Shown: positions 1 through 13,900 of the stretch, piece after piece
Layout of the letters: the number at the start of each line of letters is the position of its first letter
Position numbering within the stretch: position 1 is the stretch's first letter
Source of the DNA: Marisa cornuarietis
Taxonomy: Eukaryota > Mollusca > Gastropoda > Architaenioglossa > Ampullariidae
Direction of reading: 5' to 3'
Assembly: GCA_004794655.1 (NCBI GenBank)
Contig: SMMW01000056.1
Coordinates: 62,001-126,000 of the forward strand
DNA: 64,000 bases
The notes under the pieces: generated by a model
Seen by the model: only the letters and a program-made list of their open reading frames with translations
Database searches by the model: none
Told to the model about the DNA's origin: nothing
Position numbers and translations under genes: made by a program

Positions 1-2584
1 GACAGCTCCGTTGCAGCTTCCGATGCTGTCAGAAAATAAAATCGTGGTTTTCTATTCTGACGACAGTTGATGGAGGAATTTCAATGATGTTTATTGCGAG
101 TTTTCACACCAAACTGCTTAGAGCTTTTTTTTTTTTTAGAAGAACACGTGTTGTCAAGTATTTGTCCTCGTAAAGGTCCAGTTCGATGCAAAAGTGTTTT
201 CTTATGATTAGGTAAAGCTCAGTCCACGATACATTCCCTCAAGTCTGGGCGGGGTGGGGAAACCACACTTCACTTATCTGCCTTCTAGCAGGACAATGCG
301 CAGAAAGAAGTCATGCCTAATTAACATATCATCCCAGCTCCTCCATAGGCTGAAGCCTCCCCATGCACATCTGTCCCGTGTGTGCTGTTGACACCTGTGC
401 ATGTTGAGGTGTGTCTCAAGGACAGCGGGGGGGGGGGAGGTTATTTACACAGAATTTGAGGGGAAAGTATTTTGAACTGAGCTTTACTAAATCTAGAAAA
501 ATAAAATGTTCACCCTACTAGTATTTTAAGCTTAGGCTTTTAATTTTTGGCATTTTATGCTCTTGCTTTCTTTCCATTTTTGTCAATAAATGAACACCTG
601 CTCTGGTTCCTAAGGCAGGCAAAGCATTTAGAGACACTTGAAGATAAAGTGGGTGATACTCAAGTCGCGAAATAGTGTCTTTGCTTCAAAACTCTGAAAC
701 TTTGAAAACAAAGCTGATGGATTATGAAGTAGTTTATTTAAATTGATTTCGTAAATACAAACTAATGTGCCAAAAAACCTGTATATCATAATTTTAAAAA
801 TATAAATTTGCTTGTTATATAATTTCAAAAAAAAATTAATGAACCATTACTTTTCGATTCTTCAAAAAAAAAATTAACAACTATGTTAACGATATGAAAA
901 GACCCAGAAAGTCCTCCAAAAGTTGTTTATCTTCTTAAAATAGAAATTTGAAAAAATGCAACAGTAGAAGACTCATAGAAAGTTGGTGAATAAGTATTGG
1001 ATGTGAAATATCTTGCGGATCGTTCACTACCTCAAACAAATTAACCTACGCAGACACTGATCGATGCCTTCTCGACACTGTACCAGGTGAGAAAATCATT
1101 ACCTTTGGTTCAGCCACCGTGTTTGGTATTTTGCTATCACTAGCTATAAGATATAGCCATGCTAGAAATCATGCGCCTGCTACAAACAAACAGTACGTAA
1201 ATACAAAATAAACTACAAAATAAAGCCTATGAAAAGTGAAATATGACAATGTCAGTTAAAAAACACATAGAAGATAGAATCGGTTTTCAACGCTAAAACG
1301 GCCTAGAGCCAAACATGCAAGTGTCATGCAAGGTCCTGGACATGAGAGTCATTCTACATCCGCCTGTGTGTTTTTAAAGAATCAGTTAGCGCCTCGAGCA
1401 CAAAACTGAACGCGTGAGTCCTGTTCTCTGGACGAGTTTTAACTACACACCTACACGGACTATTAAGGCAGAGACTTTACACGAAATAAAGGATTATTTG
1501 AATTTTACTTAAAAAATAGATAAAAAGGTCTGAATATATATATATATATATATGTGTGTGGTACATCTCTTGACACATGAACGCGCGCACACGTGCAGTT
1601 GTATATGTTAGTATGTAAATTTGAGAACGGGTACTTTTTGCAGCTTGAATATCCAAATAATTTTTTTTTCATCGACTCCTTGCTTGTCTCAGAACCCTGA
1701 TCAAGTGCACGGGACATTAAAAACCGAGGCTAGGAACCACGCTTGCTGTTCCCAGCGGCACGATGGACTTATTGCTCGCTGTTTCCGGTTTGTTTCGTTT
1801 GAAAATGAAGCTTCTGGATGTCTTTTGTCTTTGGAATTTCTGGAACAGCGCAGCAGGAGCAATGTCGGGGTCACTGCTTGCAAGGCTTTAGCCACAAATC
1901 AAAATCGTATTTTCACTGTTCAGGAAACGGCTTCCCAAACTTGCGGACCTTCAGCTCCAATAGCCTTGAACCCTTTCTGCACTCTTCCAACAGCAATGAT
2001 CCAAGGCAGACGCTGTAAATGGGACAAGCGGAAGTGACGAAAGTATTAAAAGGTTTAGTGCGCTGTCGGCAGTCTACAACCATCGATCAAGGTGCCGCCC
2101 TGGACAAATGGACCTAATCTGCGTCTGCCAAATGCACTTTTTTCTGTCACAGCACCATGGGCCGGGCGAAGCGCAATTCGATCTCCATGTAATGCCTAAT
2201 GATTGATGGGGCCAAACAGGGGGCCAGGCAAAGACAAGCGTAAGTTTGACCAGGAAGATTTTGTTTGAGCTAGCAAGTGGAAAAGGGGAAAAACCGTTTC
2301 TTCCCTTCTCTTACTTCTGTTGCCCATCCCCATGACCTCCTTCGTTTCCTTAAATGACATTGGATGCTGGGTAAAAATATACACAATAAAATGCTTTACT
2401 TGCACTCCTGTATGTGAAGACACGGAGTTTTCCCAAAGAATTATCCCTCATGGAGGATTTTCTCGTAGTCTGTACTTGTGGTGGTATGTATTGGAAACAT
2501 TTTTGTTCGATATGTCAGCTTGTCGGTGAGCTATTCTCAAGTACGAGTCCAATTAGATAAAGAAAATGTAGAATCTTTCTTTGT
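1..2584. other. Non-coding stretch, nothing recognised
   Basis: It has AT-rich tracts, an AT/TG microsatellite (about 1533-1560) and short spurious frames. No gene or mobile element is identified. Confidence 0.7.
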
Positions 2585-3575
2585 CTCAGACTAGAGTTTT
2601 GGCAACGTGTGTAGAGATAATATGGCGAATGGTCCTGATCTTACGAAGCTCCTAATGTACAGACTGACAGACAGCTCTAAGTTGTCTATCAAGAGAAATG
2701 TTAGCAGTGACGATGAATCCCAGATTTCTGACGGATGACATAAAATGGAGCTTGGTTTCACCCACCTTGATGTATTTTGAGCGGACTGATGAGTGATGAT
2801 CGAATCTTCTTCTCGAGCGTAGGAGGACTTCCGCTTTGTCGTCGGTAGGTTTAGTTTGTTGTGTACCATCTTACATCACTAATACAGGCTCCTATAGCGG
2901 TAATAGCAGAATGAGACTCGGTCGGCGGAGTGGAGCAGTACAGTCGCGTCATCAGCATGATTAATGAGGAACATAGTAAGACTGGATGCATGATGATAGC
3001 GGATTTATGTACAAATGAACAAAATGGGGTCAAGTGCGGAGCCTTGTGGGACCCCGAAGGTAAGTGGAGCAGGGCGTGATGTTTGACCGTCAACAAACAG
3101 TCTGGGTCCCATCAGTTAGACAGGAGTTGAAGAATTCTTGTGCGGTCCAGAAATTCCGTAAAGGGTGTGAAGTCTTTAAAGTAGCATATGGTGGTCCCCT
3201 ATGTCAAATGCAGCAGACAGGTCAAGCATAACCGCCGTCGAGGGCAGATAATATGTCATGAGGGCAGAACACAGTCGCTGATCGACAGATGATGGCTGAC
3301 GCAGCGCCCTCTGCAGTTGTGATTTTGGAAGCTTGTTTATCAGTGCTGCGTAGACAGCGAGTGGTCCTAAAAATTGATTCCGATATGGAGACATGTAGGA
3401 ACAAGTTCGATCAGCTTGCAATAGGGGTCAGACAAGAGATCTTGATAAGTATAAACTGACAGCACTAATTGGTCGTCAGCCTGATTCAGGACCCAATCCA
3501 ACATGTGTTCTTTTTGTGAGTTGGCTAAGACACGGAAAGTAAGCAGCTAGTCATTATTATAATCGTCAGTATTCA
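2585..3575 (-). pseudogene. Non-LTR retrotransposon remnant (endonuclease C-end and RT)
   Basis: Read on the - strand from about 3575 downward, fragments in shifting frames follow the order of a jockey/CR1-type LINE: LTFRVLANSQKEHMLDWVLN (endonuclease tail, GHTLDLVL-like), MLDLSAAFDIGDHHMLL (RT motif with FD), a HLPSGSHKAPHL/TPF stretch equivalent to GVPQGSVLGPILF, a shifted YADDxxLY region, then DVRWYTTNKLNLPTTKRKS and SVSLYIRSFVRSGPFAILSL, equivalent to the post-RT thumb. Stops, frameshifts and an internal deletion make it inactive. The exact clade cannot be fixed from the text alone. Confidence 0.85.
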
Positions 3576-5780
3576 CAATTTGTGTCGAAATAAGACAATG
3601 TGAGTTAACGCGGTCAATAAAAAAAGTTAAGGTGTTTTTTACTTGACCAAGGTCTGAGCATCAATTCTGTCGGAATGCTAGCAACTGCCAAGCTGTGAGG
3701 ACCAGGTTCACCTGCAGGGCTGTATGTTCCTGAACCCTCTACAGTGATTAGAGTGAAAAGTTCATGCGTGAGAACCTCACTTGCCTGTTACCATGGCTCA
3801 CCAGGCAGCTCTTGGGATCGCGTTTCACGATTTCGTCCAAATTTCTTTCTTCTTTTAGAAACATTTCGCGGTTAACTTTGCCCGTTCCTAAGCTCGCGTT
3901 TCTTTGTTCTTGGCTTAGGCGTAGCTTACTGCCAGTAGCCACCTCCCCTCCTGTCACACCTTCTCCTTTCCTCCATTTTTAAGGCCTTGAGCCAGCATCG
4001 TTCTCTGCTGTGTTGGTCTCTCTCTCTCTCTTCTAAACCCTCACCACAAACACACCTTCGCTTTCAGTTTCGTGTGTGTGTCGCTTTCTGTCTTTCTCAG
4101 CTTCTTATTTGCTCAGTTATCTCCAGTATCAGTTATATAAACTCGGTCTTAATATTTCTCTTTCTTACTGCCAATCGTCTTCCCTAGTTTATAGCCTGCT
4201 ATCTTTATGTCTGTGTCTTTCTAGGAGAACACGAGAAAAGATAGGCAAGATCCACTTTTGGGCATTCGACTGAGAATAATTTGTTGCAAGCATGTACGAA
4301 CATTTCAGACCTTCTCCAAAAAACCAACAACCCATACATAAAACACAATACAACACAACACAATATTTCTTTAATTAGGAAATCGTTTAATTCACTTTTC
4401 CTCTCCGATTTTGTTCAGTTTAGAGAGCTCCTTGATTGTGTCATCGTTCAGTGATGGCCGTAAAATAGTCCACATTCAAAAGTCTGTTCTTCAAACACTT
4501 GTTCTCGAGCGCTTATTTTCAATATTACTTGTGACAATATAAACAGGGTTAGTATACACAAAAAGGATGCTTCGTGAGTAAAATAAGCAAAGCTCCCAAT
4601 CTACTGTTACAATCCATCTACTGTTGAGCAGCATAAGGCTGGAAGTTGTTTCAGAAGGAATTGTACAACAATGACTTCGGTGTTCCTTCGTGAAAAAATC
4701 GCCGATGCTATGCGTCCAGAATTCAAAACCGATAACTAGTTTTTCAAACAGGTGCTTTACTGTGTTAGCTCTACAGCTTTTACCCCACTATTTGTTGGTG
4801 ATAACTGTTTGTTATCATTGTTCTTTCCTGTTTTGTTTAATCTGCCCCTTCCATCATTTATCATTTTTAATTTGTTTTCTCTAAGAATATTGTATCTCTA
4901 AAATATTTTTTTAAAGAATACGAAAATATACAGGAACGACATATATTCGATTTTCAGGTGTTAAATTCAAAACAGCAGCTGGACTGCATGTAAAAGCAAA
5001 AGTTTTAAAGACCAATGACAACTGGTTAAAGACATCTTCCGCTCTTAAAGAACAGTAACAGCTGGTTAAAGACATCTGGTTTGTGAGACCAGCGAGTTTA
5101 GGGGATCCTGTGCATTATCTTTACGATTTTTTGTTTGTTTGTTGGTTTGTTGGTTTGTTTGTTTGTTTGTTTTTGCAGAGAACCGGTTATGTATATGTTA
5201 CGAATGTATTTGTAGGCATTAAAATACTTGACTTCGTGCTGCAGAAGGACAGTTCCTTTACTGAAGTATATATATATATGCACAGACATTTAACAACCCA
5301 TCCCATGGAGGCTAATCGAGTGAGGACTGGATACACTTGAGAATCTGCCAATACATACACATCGTAATGTTAGCAGTGGCACTTAGCGAATTTACAACAG
5401 AAGCGTTCTACTCTCTTTTTCGTTTGTCACTTTTCAGGGATTTTGGCAAAGGCTTTGTAATCTGCTAGGAATGTGCCTGGATCGTCTGCTTGCAGCGAGC
5501 TACTAGTTGCCAGTAATGGTCAGATGCTTGTTTGTCGGTGGATGAGTAGCGTCTCATGCGGTTTTACTCGAGAAACTTTTGCCAAAATATTTCGAACAGA
5601 CAACGGGGGATGGAAGTGAATGTAACCATAGTTGCCGATGGTCCAGAATGTCTTGTTTAGCTTTTACTTTCACATCAGTTTGTTGCACGTGCCTCTGTCT
5701 CTCTCTCTCTCTCTTTCACATACATTGTGTGTCTTTGTGCGTATGGGTGAAAGCGCACGCACACGTGTAAGAGAGTGAAG

Positions 5781-5843
<63 letters not shown>

Positions 5844-6465
5844 GAAATGTTTGTATGTACTTACCTGCGTCTGATCTTTTTCTGAATGTACATTGTTTTT
5901 CTTTTACTATTTATTTCATTTTCGTCTTCCTTTCTCTTTTTTTCTCTCTCTTTTATACATCTGTATCTCAAATACGCGCGAGTCTGAATGTGAGCGCGCG
6001 TGTGTGCGTGTCTCTGAGGTCTTTCTGTATATGCCTCTCTGTTTCTCCCCCAAAATCTTCCGCCTAGTGATTTATGAGGACAGCCATTCTCACACAAGAA
6101 GTTTGCATTGAAAACAATAACGTGAGTTTCCCCTGGGATCGAATTTTCCGACAGTTTGAATCCAGCCACAGCTGACACCGATATTGCATGCTGCGCTTGC
6201 TGCACGACAAGTGTGACGTCATTAATCACGAGCTTTCCTGGCAAGTCGGCTGATTTCCTTCCTGCCCTCACCGCCCTCACCGCCCTCACAAGGGCGCTGG
6301 TAATGCAGCAGCGGTTCCACGAAATATTTTTTTAAGAAATAGCTAGCTTACCTGAGTGCATGCTTAGAAATGCATTTGCGAAAACATGGCCTCGTCGTCG
6401 GTGGCTTTTGAGAAGCGACTTGGAAAGTTTGCTGTTGTGTGGTTGAGAAAAAAAATATATATATA
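3576..6465. other. Non-coding stretch
   Basis: It contains CT-rich and TTTG simple repeats (about 5130-5175) and the (TG)n tract at 5782. Open frames here come from low-complexity sequence. Confidence 0.7.
5782..5840. repeat. (TG)n microsatellite
   Basis: About 29 perfect TG units, next to CT-rich sequence (5697-5715). Confidence 0.97.
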
Positions 6466-6704
6466 TCCTCCCTTTATGACGAACTCAAGGCGCTTCACAA
6501 ATGACAGATGGTGTGACGTGAAAATAATGTGACGTCATAACAAAATGACGGAGCTCCAGGTCATAGGAAAGCATCTACACACAGCACCGACACAATCTGC
6601 AGGCCAAATATCAAACGTCACACAAGTCGTAATACACTCCCTAGTCAATGTAGTCCCTAATAACACATCCTACACACAGCACACAGCACACTAGGGCCAC
6701 GAAT
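6466..6704 (+). mobile_element. Interspersed element, short copy (one 68-bp unit)
   Basis: The stretch is about 95% identical to the two ends of the element at 26371-27462. It shares TATGACGAACTCAAGGCGCT, a CRE-like TGACGTCA (6530-6537), GGAGCTCCAGGTCATAGG and the closing CACTAGGGCCACGAAT. It carries a single 68-bp unit between the AGTCG anchors at 6625 and the end motif at 6693. Relative to the long copy it lacks nine bases (AGGTAGTTT) near the start and the preceding left stem arm. It is preceded by an AT microsatellite. Confidence 0.9.
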
Positions 6705-7288
6705 GAGTCCCAGCACACCTAAAAGTTCACTGGTCAACAAAAGCAATACTGGTCAACAATACTGGGTGGACCTTAAATATGTCATTACAGTAACTATTGT
6801 CCACTAAAATTGAGAAGCGGGCTTTTTTCCCTTGGTTATTCGATGAGGCTTGAGAAAAGACCTTACGATTTTACTAAAGCAAAGATAAAAAAGAAAGACA
6901 AGAAAGCACAACGTGTCAATCACTATGTTAATCCTATAAAACAAAAGCAAAAAAAACGGTCTGCGGTTGAGCTTACAGTCTTGTGCACTAGCTCGGTTCA
7001 CACAGTTTGCTTGAGAGAAAAAAGTGAAAGACCGATTGGTGAAGGACGGGAAAGAAAGTGAATTTTTGTTAAATTTTTTTTCAGAAGTATTTTCTCTTGC
7101 GCAGAAAAATGAATGACTGCCCTCAGGCGCGGTGTTATTTTTGGGAATCTCGTTTGTGCGATAATTTAACGAGATTTTCGTGTGTCCACGACTGCTTTGG
7201 GGTTGCGTGAAGCTGTTCCAGACATTTGGCAAAGATATATCATTACGGTGCTTTTGCTCATCAGGCTGATGTTTTCCACTCCCACACA

Positions 7289-7324
<36 letters not shown>

Positions 7325-7330
7325 CACACG

Positions 7331-7379
<49 letters not shown>

Positions 7380-10223
7380 CAGTGAGAGAAAATCTCGTGG
7401 TTTAATTTGTTTTCACCCCGAGTACCCGCGAGGATGCATCAGCAAGCGAAAAATCAAAAAGGAGTTATACAGGGCAGTCTTATTTCGAAACGTTTTGTAA
7501 TCAGATGGTTGCATTGAAAAGGTAGGTCCTGGCCTGACTTGTAAACATTAAAGGTGTCTTCTACTTCTACTTCCTCCATTGACTCCTTCAATGCCCTCTA
7601 CCCCTAGCTGTGCAGACTTTGCGGTTATGTTTGCCTCAAAGCTGAACTGCTTCACCAGAGTTTTGCCAGAAGAGAGGAAGTATTTGCGGACATCCTGATA
7701 TTTTGCTTCCTGGAAAAAAGCTCTCCAGAACATTTTACCTTTCCTCTTCGCCACGAAGATTCTGTTGCAGCAGCACAGAGCCATCTTCATTATCGTTCGT
7801 GGACACAGGAGGGTACATCATTGACCTTTAAGAAGCTGTGGTACGAGGCATCATTTAACCCTCGTTAATAAGTGACAGCTGAGTGTTTTTACCTCCGATG
7901 TGCAGCATTCTTTCTGTCGGTTGCTGTAAGTCTTGTCCTGGCACTGTCTGTCTGTCTCTCAATGTACGGCTTACTTTTTAAAAAATCTATTACTTTTGTT
8001 TATTATTCTTTTCTTCTGCCTTTCTAGCAAAGCAAACGGTCTTGCTAAAGTTTCCATTAGACGAAAATTCTCCAGTGCTGTGTAGTTTATGATTCTTTAG
8101 TTGTCTCAACATGCACTAGAGACCTGGACATATGTTTGGTGATTACTCATGCTTTCCACCAAACTTCCTTTATTCCATTTGGAAAGGACAGCTGCATATC
8201 AGAGACATGTATTGATTTTTGAGAATTCTCTCCTTTGGGATGTTTTTTATTATATAGGAAACACATTTAGTCTAGGCGTGACTATGGTAACCAAAAAGCA
8301 CGCTCTGTGGGGATCAATAAAAGGCTTCTTTTCCTGTTATTTTGTTATGCACAGTGGACGTGTCTCATCAAAGCTTCCAGTTTCGCCAGTTAAAAAGAGA
8401 TTATTTATGGCTGAGGCGTGCCCAGCCTTTCAGTTCTCACCTTCAAAACCCAGATTTCTTTTTTGTTTCCAGGGATGTTATTACTCCCCTACTCCAAGAT
8501 GAATGTCATGATTTCTAGCCATGATACGTTCATAAGAATCAAATACTGTTTCTGTGTTGCCTCTCTCATGGCATTATATTAAGATATGGTATTAAGTATA
8601 CATGCGATTTATTTTTCTATCTGACATCATCCTCTCACCCCCGTCATCCCCCTCCTGTGTGTCTTTTTTTCTTATCTTTCATCGTTCTTATTTAAGTATT
8701 ATTTTTCTTTTTATTTGTCACTTATCTCTTTCTCTCCATCTCTCAAGCGTTAAGTAGATAACGGTAGGTCCTGCTCTCGAAGAATTAATTTTTACAGGAT
8801 AGCTTAGGTCAGTCCATGATCTTCTCCCATGAACATTTTGCACTAACCGAAGTGTTGACAGGGAGAAATTTATTTAATTGCATTTAACATTTTTTAAATC
8901 TAAGGGCAAAACCATCTGTGTCTTTAATTTCGAGCACGGAAATAAAATAAATACCATGGCTTCAAAACATGTACATAGATAATCTTTAAAATATAATCCA
9001 TTTCAATGGGGTTTTTTTCTTAGAAGCTGCAGAAAAACTTCCGTGACATGTTTTGAGTAAATAATTATCACAGCAGCAAAGAATCTATAGCAGTGTTTCT
9101 CTCCAGACTCTCACCCTTTCACCTCTTTGTTTACAGTCACTAAGCCAATGCTCACGAAAGCCCAAAATAAAGAACAAAGTTTGGAATCTCTGGGAGAGCT
9201 ATGTGTTAGTGAACATTTGTAGGTGAGCCAAGCTACATATCGTGCTATTTCCCTTGTTTTGAGTAGTGTGTAGCCATAATGAGTTTTGCAAACAGTGAAT
9301 GCACTTAGTCGTGAACTAAACTGACAATTAACCTGGTGCTTGTTATTGTCATCCACCACTGAACATCCGTGCAAGGTTCTCCGACAATACACCAGACGAA
9401 AGTATTCACACAAAGAGTTTTCAATTTTAGGATGAACCAACTCTATTTTCTGGATAATGTTGAGAATTTTTTCATCAAGATCCTGAAAATAGAAACCGTA
9501 GTTTGAAGAACAGTATTACAGTATTTGATGTACTTGCTAAGCCATGTATGTCCTTATAAGGCAACAGCCGGTGGAAGAGCAGGAACCATATCCTAATCAA
9601 GTGAATCTGTTGGCATTGGAGTGGTCATGGTTTCGAGCTGTTTCTGTACGAAATAATGTTTACATATTTGTTTCTCTGGAATGGTAGCTGATTCTTAAGT
9701 CAGATTTTGGAAGAATAAAATCTGTGCTGTGGTCAGCTCTCTGCTTTGACCAAAAAAAAACTGTTTAGTACTTTGTAGTTGTTAAGTCTAAATGTTAGTT
9801 TATTTGGTGTTCCTGAAAAGTAATCTAGAAGACTCCGATTTGTACTGATTGATTAAAAATTTAACATTTAAAAATTTATAGCTAAACAAAAATCCGAAGT
9901 TTTCATGGTGAAGAAGATGAACGTTTTATGTACCGAACTTCTACATGCTGTGTCGTACACTTAATGGGCCTGGGACACCTTTCAGTTGAAAGAACATGGA
10001 CTTTAATTTCATGAGCATAGATAAGGTACGGGTGCACTTAGGTCAAGCACACACCTGCGCAGTCCTGGTGCACATTGTCACAATGTATATAGAGACGCAG
10101 GCAAATAAACCGTTGGCACATTTGCACCAACAAAAGCGGTTACCACGTAATCTTAGTACACAAGAGATATTTAGAGTTGTTTGGGGTGAGTCACACCTGG
10201 AAACAGGAACTTCCGGAAACAAG
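6705..10223. other. Non-coding stretch
   Basis: It contains the compound microsatellite at 7282. The rest shows only short, unconvincing frames on both strands. Confidence 0.65.
7282..7375. repeat. Compound (CGCA)n(CA)n microsatellite
   Basis: A CGCA tetranucleotide run passes into a long CA run. It gives spurious His/Thr and Cys/Val open frames on the two strands. Confidence 0.97.
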
Positions 10224-10382
10224 ATGCTCCCTAAAGACCCCAAAATGGTCGATGATTCGTCGAGCCAGGTCGGGTCCATTGTCAGTACATCGGAGAGCAA
10301 GCTGCAGTCGCAAGTGTCGATTAAAGCGGAAATTGTGAGGGTCGATCCACACGATATTTCCAGCCTTAGCCGACAAGAGTAA
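10224..10382 (+). other. Candidate short coding exon, unknown protein
   Basis: The ATG at 10224 has A at -3 and follows ACTTCCGGAAAC, an ETS-like core. The frame reads MLPKDPKMVDDSSSQVGSIV, STSESKLQSQVSIKAEIVRV and DPHDISSLSRQE before TAA. The text is Ser- and acid-rich and CpG-containing, plausible for a cytoplasmic N-terminus, but there is no homology I can name and the opposite strand is open too. Confidence 0.2.
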
Positions 10383-10739
10383 AACAAGTAAAGGGAATAA
10401 ACTCCGATTATTTCCTCTCTGTGCAGGGATATTATTTTCCGGTCATTTCAGGTTAACTTTGTTTAATATACTCTACTCCGGATGTTTATTTTGTGTTTAT
10501 TTTCTTCTTCTAAAAGCTGGCTTAAAACCTCCAAAGGAAAAATATTACTCAGAAGAAATGGCAACATACATCTGCTACGCTTCGCAAACGTGGACAGAGT
10601 CGTAATTGGAGAAGGTATTGATGAGAGAGAAATGTATAAGGGAGATGAGAGGAAGAAGAGAGAGAAAAATAGGAGAGTGAGGGAATTCGGGGGTGGATGG
10701 CACCATAGCGAAGGAAAAACACCTTATTTCTATAGTTAC

Positions 10740-10960
10740 AAAGCATTGTCCAGACCCCATGGATATTGCTTTGTGTCACTGTACCTCAGGGCGTCATTGC
10801 CACTGATTTATAACTACGGTCCCAGGGGTGAAGCATTATCAACCGAATCTGGATGCCATTTCATAACTATGGTCACAAAACGCTTGCCTTTGATTTACCC
10901 AGGACACCGACTAACCTTTGCTTCATGACTACGGCCCCAGGCCACAAGACTGTGTTGTGT
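10740..10960. repeat. Diverged ~60-bp tandem repeat
   Basis: TTTATAACTACGGTCCCAGG, TTCATAACTATGGTCAC and TTCATGACTACGGCCCCAGG occur at about 10805, 10862 and 10923. They keep an open + strand frame that shows no recognisable protein. Confidence 0.6.
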
Positions 10961-13900
10961 GACTGTTTCCTTACCAACTCGTCGATCGACTGGGCGCTTG
11001 ACAGGATAATCGCCCACTGGAACATACTGGTCTTCATCGCGCCCTGAAAGGTTAATAGGCAGCCACTCGATTTGTATTAATATACATTTAAAATGTACTG
11101 TGTCTGCAAGAAAACAAATGTTTCTGACTACTTGAAATATGCTCTGTAAGACGGTGTAGAAAATCTGACCAGAATCAAAAGGTGTACAGGTACCGGTCGA
11201 CCATCTTTTGAATGCATATGTAATCCTTAATTCTAAGGAATTTATGCACAGAACAATTACTTCTGAGTCCCCGTGGATAACATCTTAACTAGTGAATACA
11301 ATGGCCAAGTATTGCTTAAAACCTTCGATTATGGAATTGGAACATTTACAAGAAAACGTTGTAGGAGTGTATGCCATCGATTACACTGTCAAATAATTAA
11401 TGAAAAACAAGCAACAATTTTCCTGCAGACACTGTATGACTTCCACGATTTTGACATATTTTTAACCACCATTAACTCTTTCCACTAGGATCTCGAGCAA
11501 GAAACTGAAGATGCTTTGTGCCTCTCCCAAAAAGAAAAACACCCACTGCGCGCCCTGCCAAAGTGATTCGTCACATAGACTGTCAGCTAGTCCTCCTCTC
11601 TGATTCACAGAGAATCCACAGCCATGTTAGTACTAATGCTTAACCTAGGACCACATGTGGCTGGTTTGTAAGCGCCAATGATGAAAATTTCCATCCAGCG
11701 ATAAGTAGCGGATCTTTCGTACCCTGTCTTAGAAACAGTGAACCACTCGCAGTTTAGTACCATTACGTCAGTCAGGAGATGGGTCAATAAACCTCTACAG
11801 TCTACCCAATGTAGAGGCAGTAATAAATATCATGCGGACATAACTGGTCTCATGGGCATAACATGTTGTTTCCCAAACATCCGCAAACGCGTGTGTGAAA
11901 TGACAAGACAATGGTGCTGAACATCTAAGAAGTTCTTAAATAAAGATGATGGGCAAAAGAAAAAGTCACTTTAAGTGTTCCTTCCTGCACGGAATAAGAA
12001 AGTCGAGGTAACGCATAAAATATATATTTTAATTTAAGGAAAATGAGCCAGTAAAAATACCGGCGTAACAAAAACCACGTGACAGCGAAACTGGATGCAT
12101 ACTTCTTCCTGAATTACAAGTTTTTTCTTTACTCTTGTTCTTGGCTGTTTTGGGCTCGATAATGCTGCGCAGTTCTGTGCTGGCGATATTTTTACAATAT
12201 CTACCCTTAAAGAAATAGTTGGGAACCGCTTCCACTGTCAAAACCTCAGCCAATGGGAGAACTGGGGGCCATGAGTTCATAGGTCATATTTCTGCACTTT
12301 GCAATTTTAACCTCTTTCTGTGCCTCGTGGTGTTTGTAGGCGTGTATCTCCAGACCGGAAGTATGGTATTCACACAGATTTGGGGAAATAGTATCTTACC
12401 CTGATGGTTATCCAGTCATTAGGAGGCAATTTTGCACCTTGCCCCAGGCCTGTAACAATATGTTTGTCCGCTTATGATGCGTGAGGCCTGCCTAATAGCA
12501 CCTCGTGGCTTTTATGAAAGATTCAGACGTTTGCTTTTTTAGCTTGTTTATGATTACATCCATTGCGACATGCTGGCCCACCAGATGTCGCTAGTGCTAG
12601 GAGCGGGCAGGCAGCTGCTTATGTTATTGCTTACAAGTTCGTGTCACAGCACGCGGAACAGGTCTTTCGTTAGCTGTAGTTATTACAAGACCGCCTTCTT
12701 GGCTGTTTTCTCAATACTTGTTATTAAACGAAAAAGAGACTGCTGCTGTTGTTGTTAATCCCGAAGAGAAGGCAACAGCTGACAGTGGTGCACAGCGCAA
12801 GGAATAATAAAAAGAACATTTGTGGGTATTGAGCGAACAAACTAGCCACACACATATTTTAAAAAACTACAGCGGGTCGAGTAGGCGAATACTCTGTTGA
12901 TACTTCATGCGGCAGGGCACATACGTGTTTCCTACCTCAGGAAATATAGGGTTGTTTTAAAGACCAACTCGAGTGTAAATATATTTTAAACGACTGAGCT
13001 GACATGATAATCATAATACTAATCAAAATAATCATTCCCACAGCATCATCTAATGAGGTCTCCCTTCCCCTAAATCCGCAGAGTTTTTGGGATACACGCT
13101 TTCTTACATGTCGACAACAAGAATAAGGATTTTCATAACTAACAGATGTTCTTAATTATCACACTGGCTACTGGCTTGGCACCAATATAGAAATACTACA
13201 TTCAATATACTCATTTTGTGTTTATTCTTGTCCGTGGACTCCGAAGCTGAACACCATTCGCACAGATGTTTAAAAATAATTGTGATAATATGTAATGCAC
13301 AATTCAGTCATTTAAAAGGGGTAAAACAAATCGCTCGGGCTTGTCTTTAAAGTCTGTAAGCTATCAGACTCCTTTCTGTTACAAATGTACATGCACGCGG
13401 CTTCAATAAATGTCCCTTTGATTTTAACCTCAGGTCACCTCAGGTTGTAGGCTCCATCAGCTGCCTTTTCCACGATGGGCAAGTGGTCGATCAGACGACA
13501 AACAGCGGACGCTTCCATTACAAAGTTACTTGCGGTTCTGGGATCAGGCGAAGAGGAAATGTCATCAAAGCGATATTTGTGGAGCCCGCTGGAGGGCAGC
13601 TGTGGTCCGCTTGATGAAAGGCATGATTAGTTGACATTAGATGGAGTGAGCTTGCTTGTTCAGAAAGAAACGTGCTTTGGTAACGTAGATAAAAGCACAG
13701 TTTTTTTTGACGCAGGTTCACGCACGTGCAACTACAAACATCCGTTGGTTACATTCGTCTTTTTTCCATATTTTTTATTCCTCCGTCAGTTCATCTCTCC
13801 GTCCCTCGGTCCCTTCAGATATCCATCATTCATTGATGGCTTATGTAGGAACATAGAGAAACATACAGATGACGAAAATGGATTTTGACTTTTTTTATTA

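Noticed and set aside
1621..2037. 138-codon + strand frame
   Set aside because: No recognisable domain, no splice support, and another + strand frame and the - strand are also open in part; likely chance.
5861..6289. 142-codon - strand frame with a basic C-terminus
   Set aside because: The end is a CT-rich low-complexity tract and the start a GGCGGTGAG triplication; no protein character.
6804..7385. Long Cys/Val and His/Thr frames on both strands
   Set aside because: They are produced by the CGCA/CA microsatellite.
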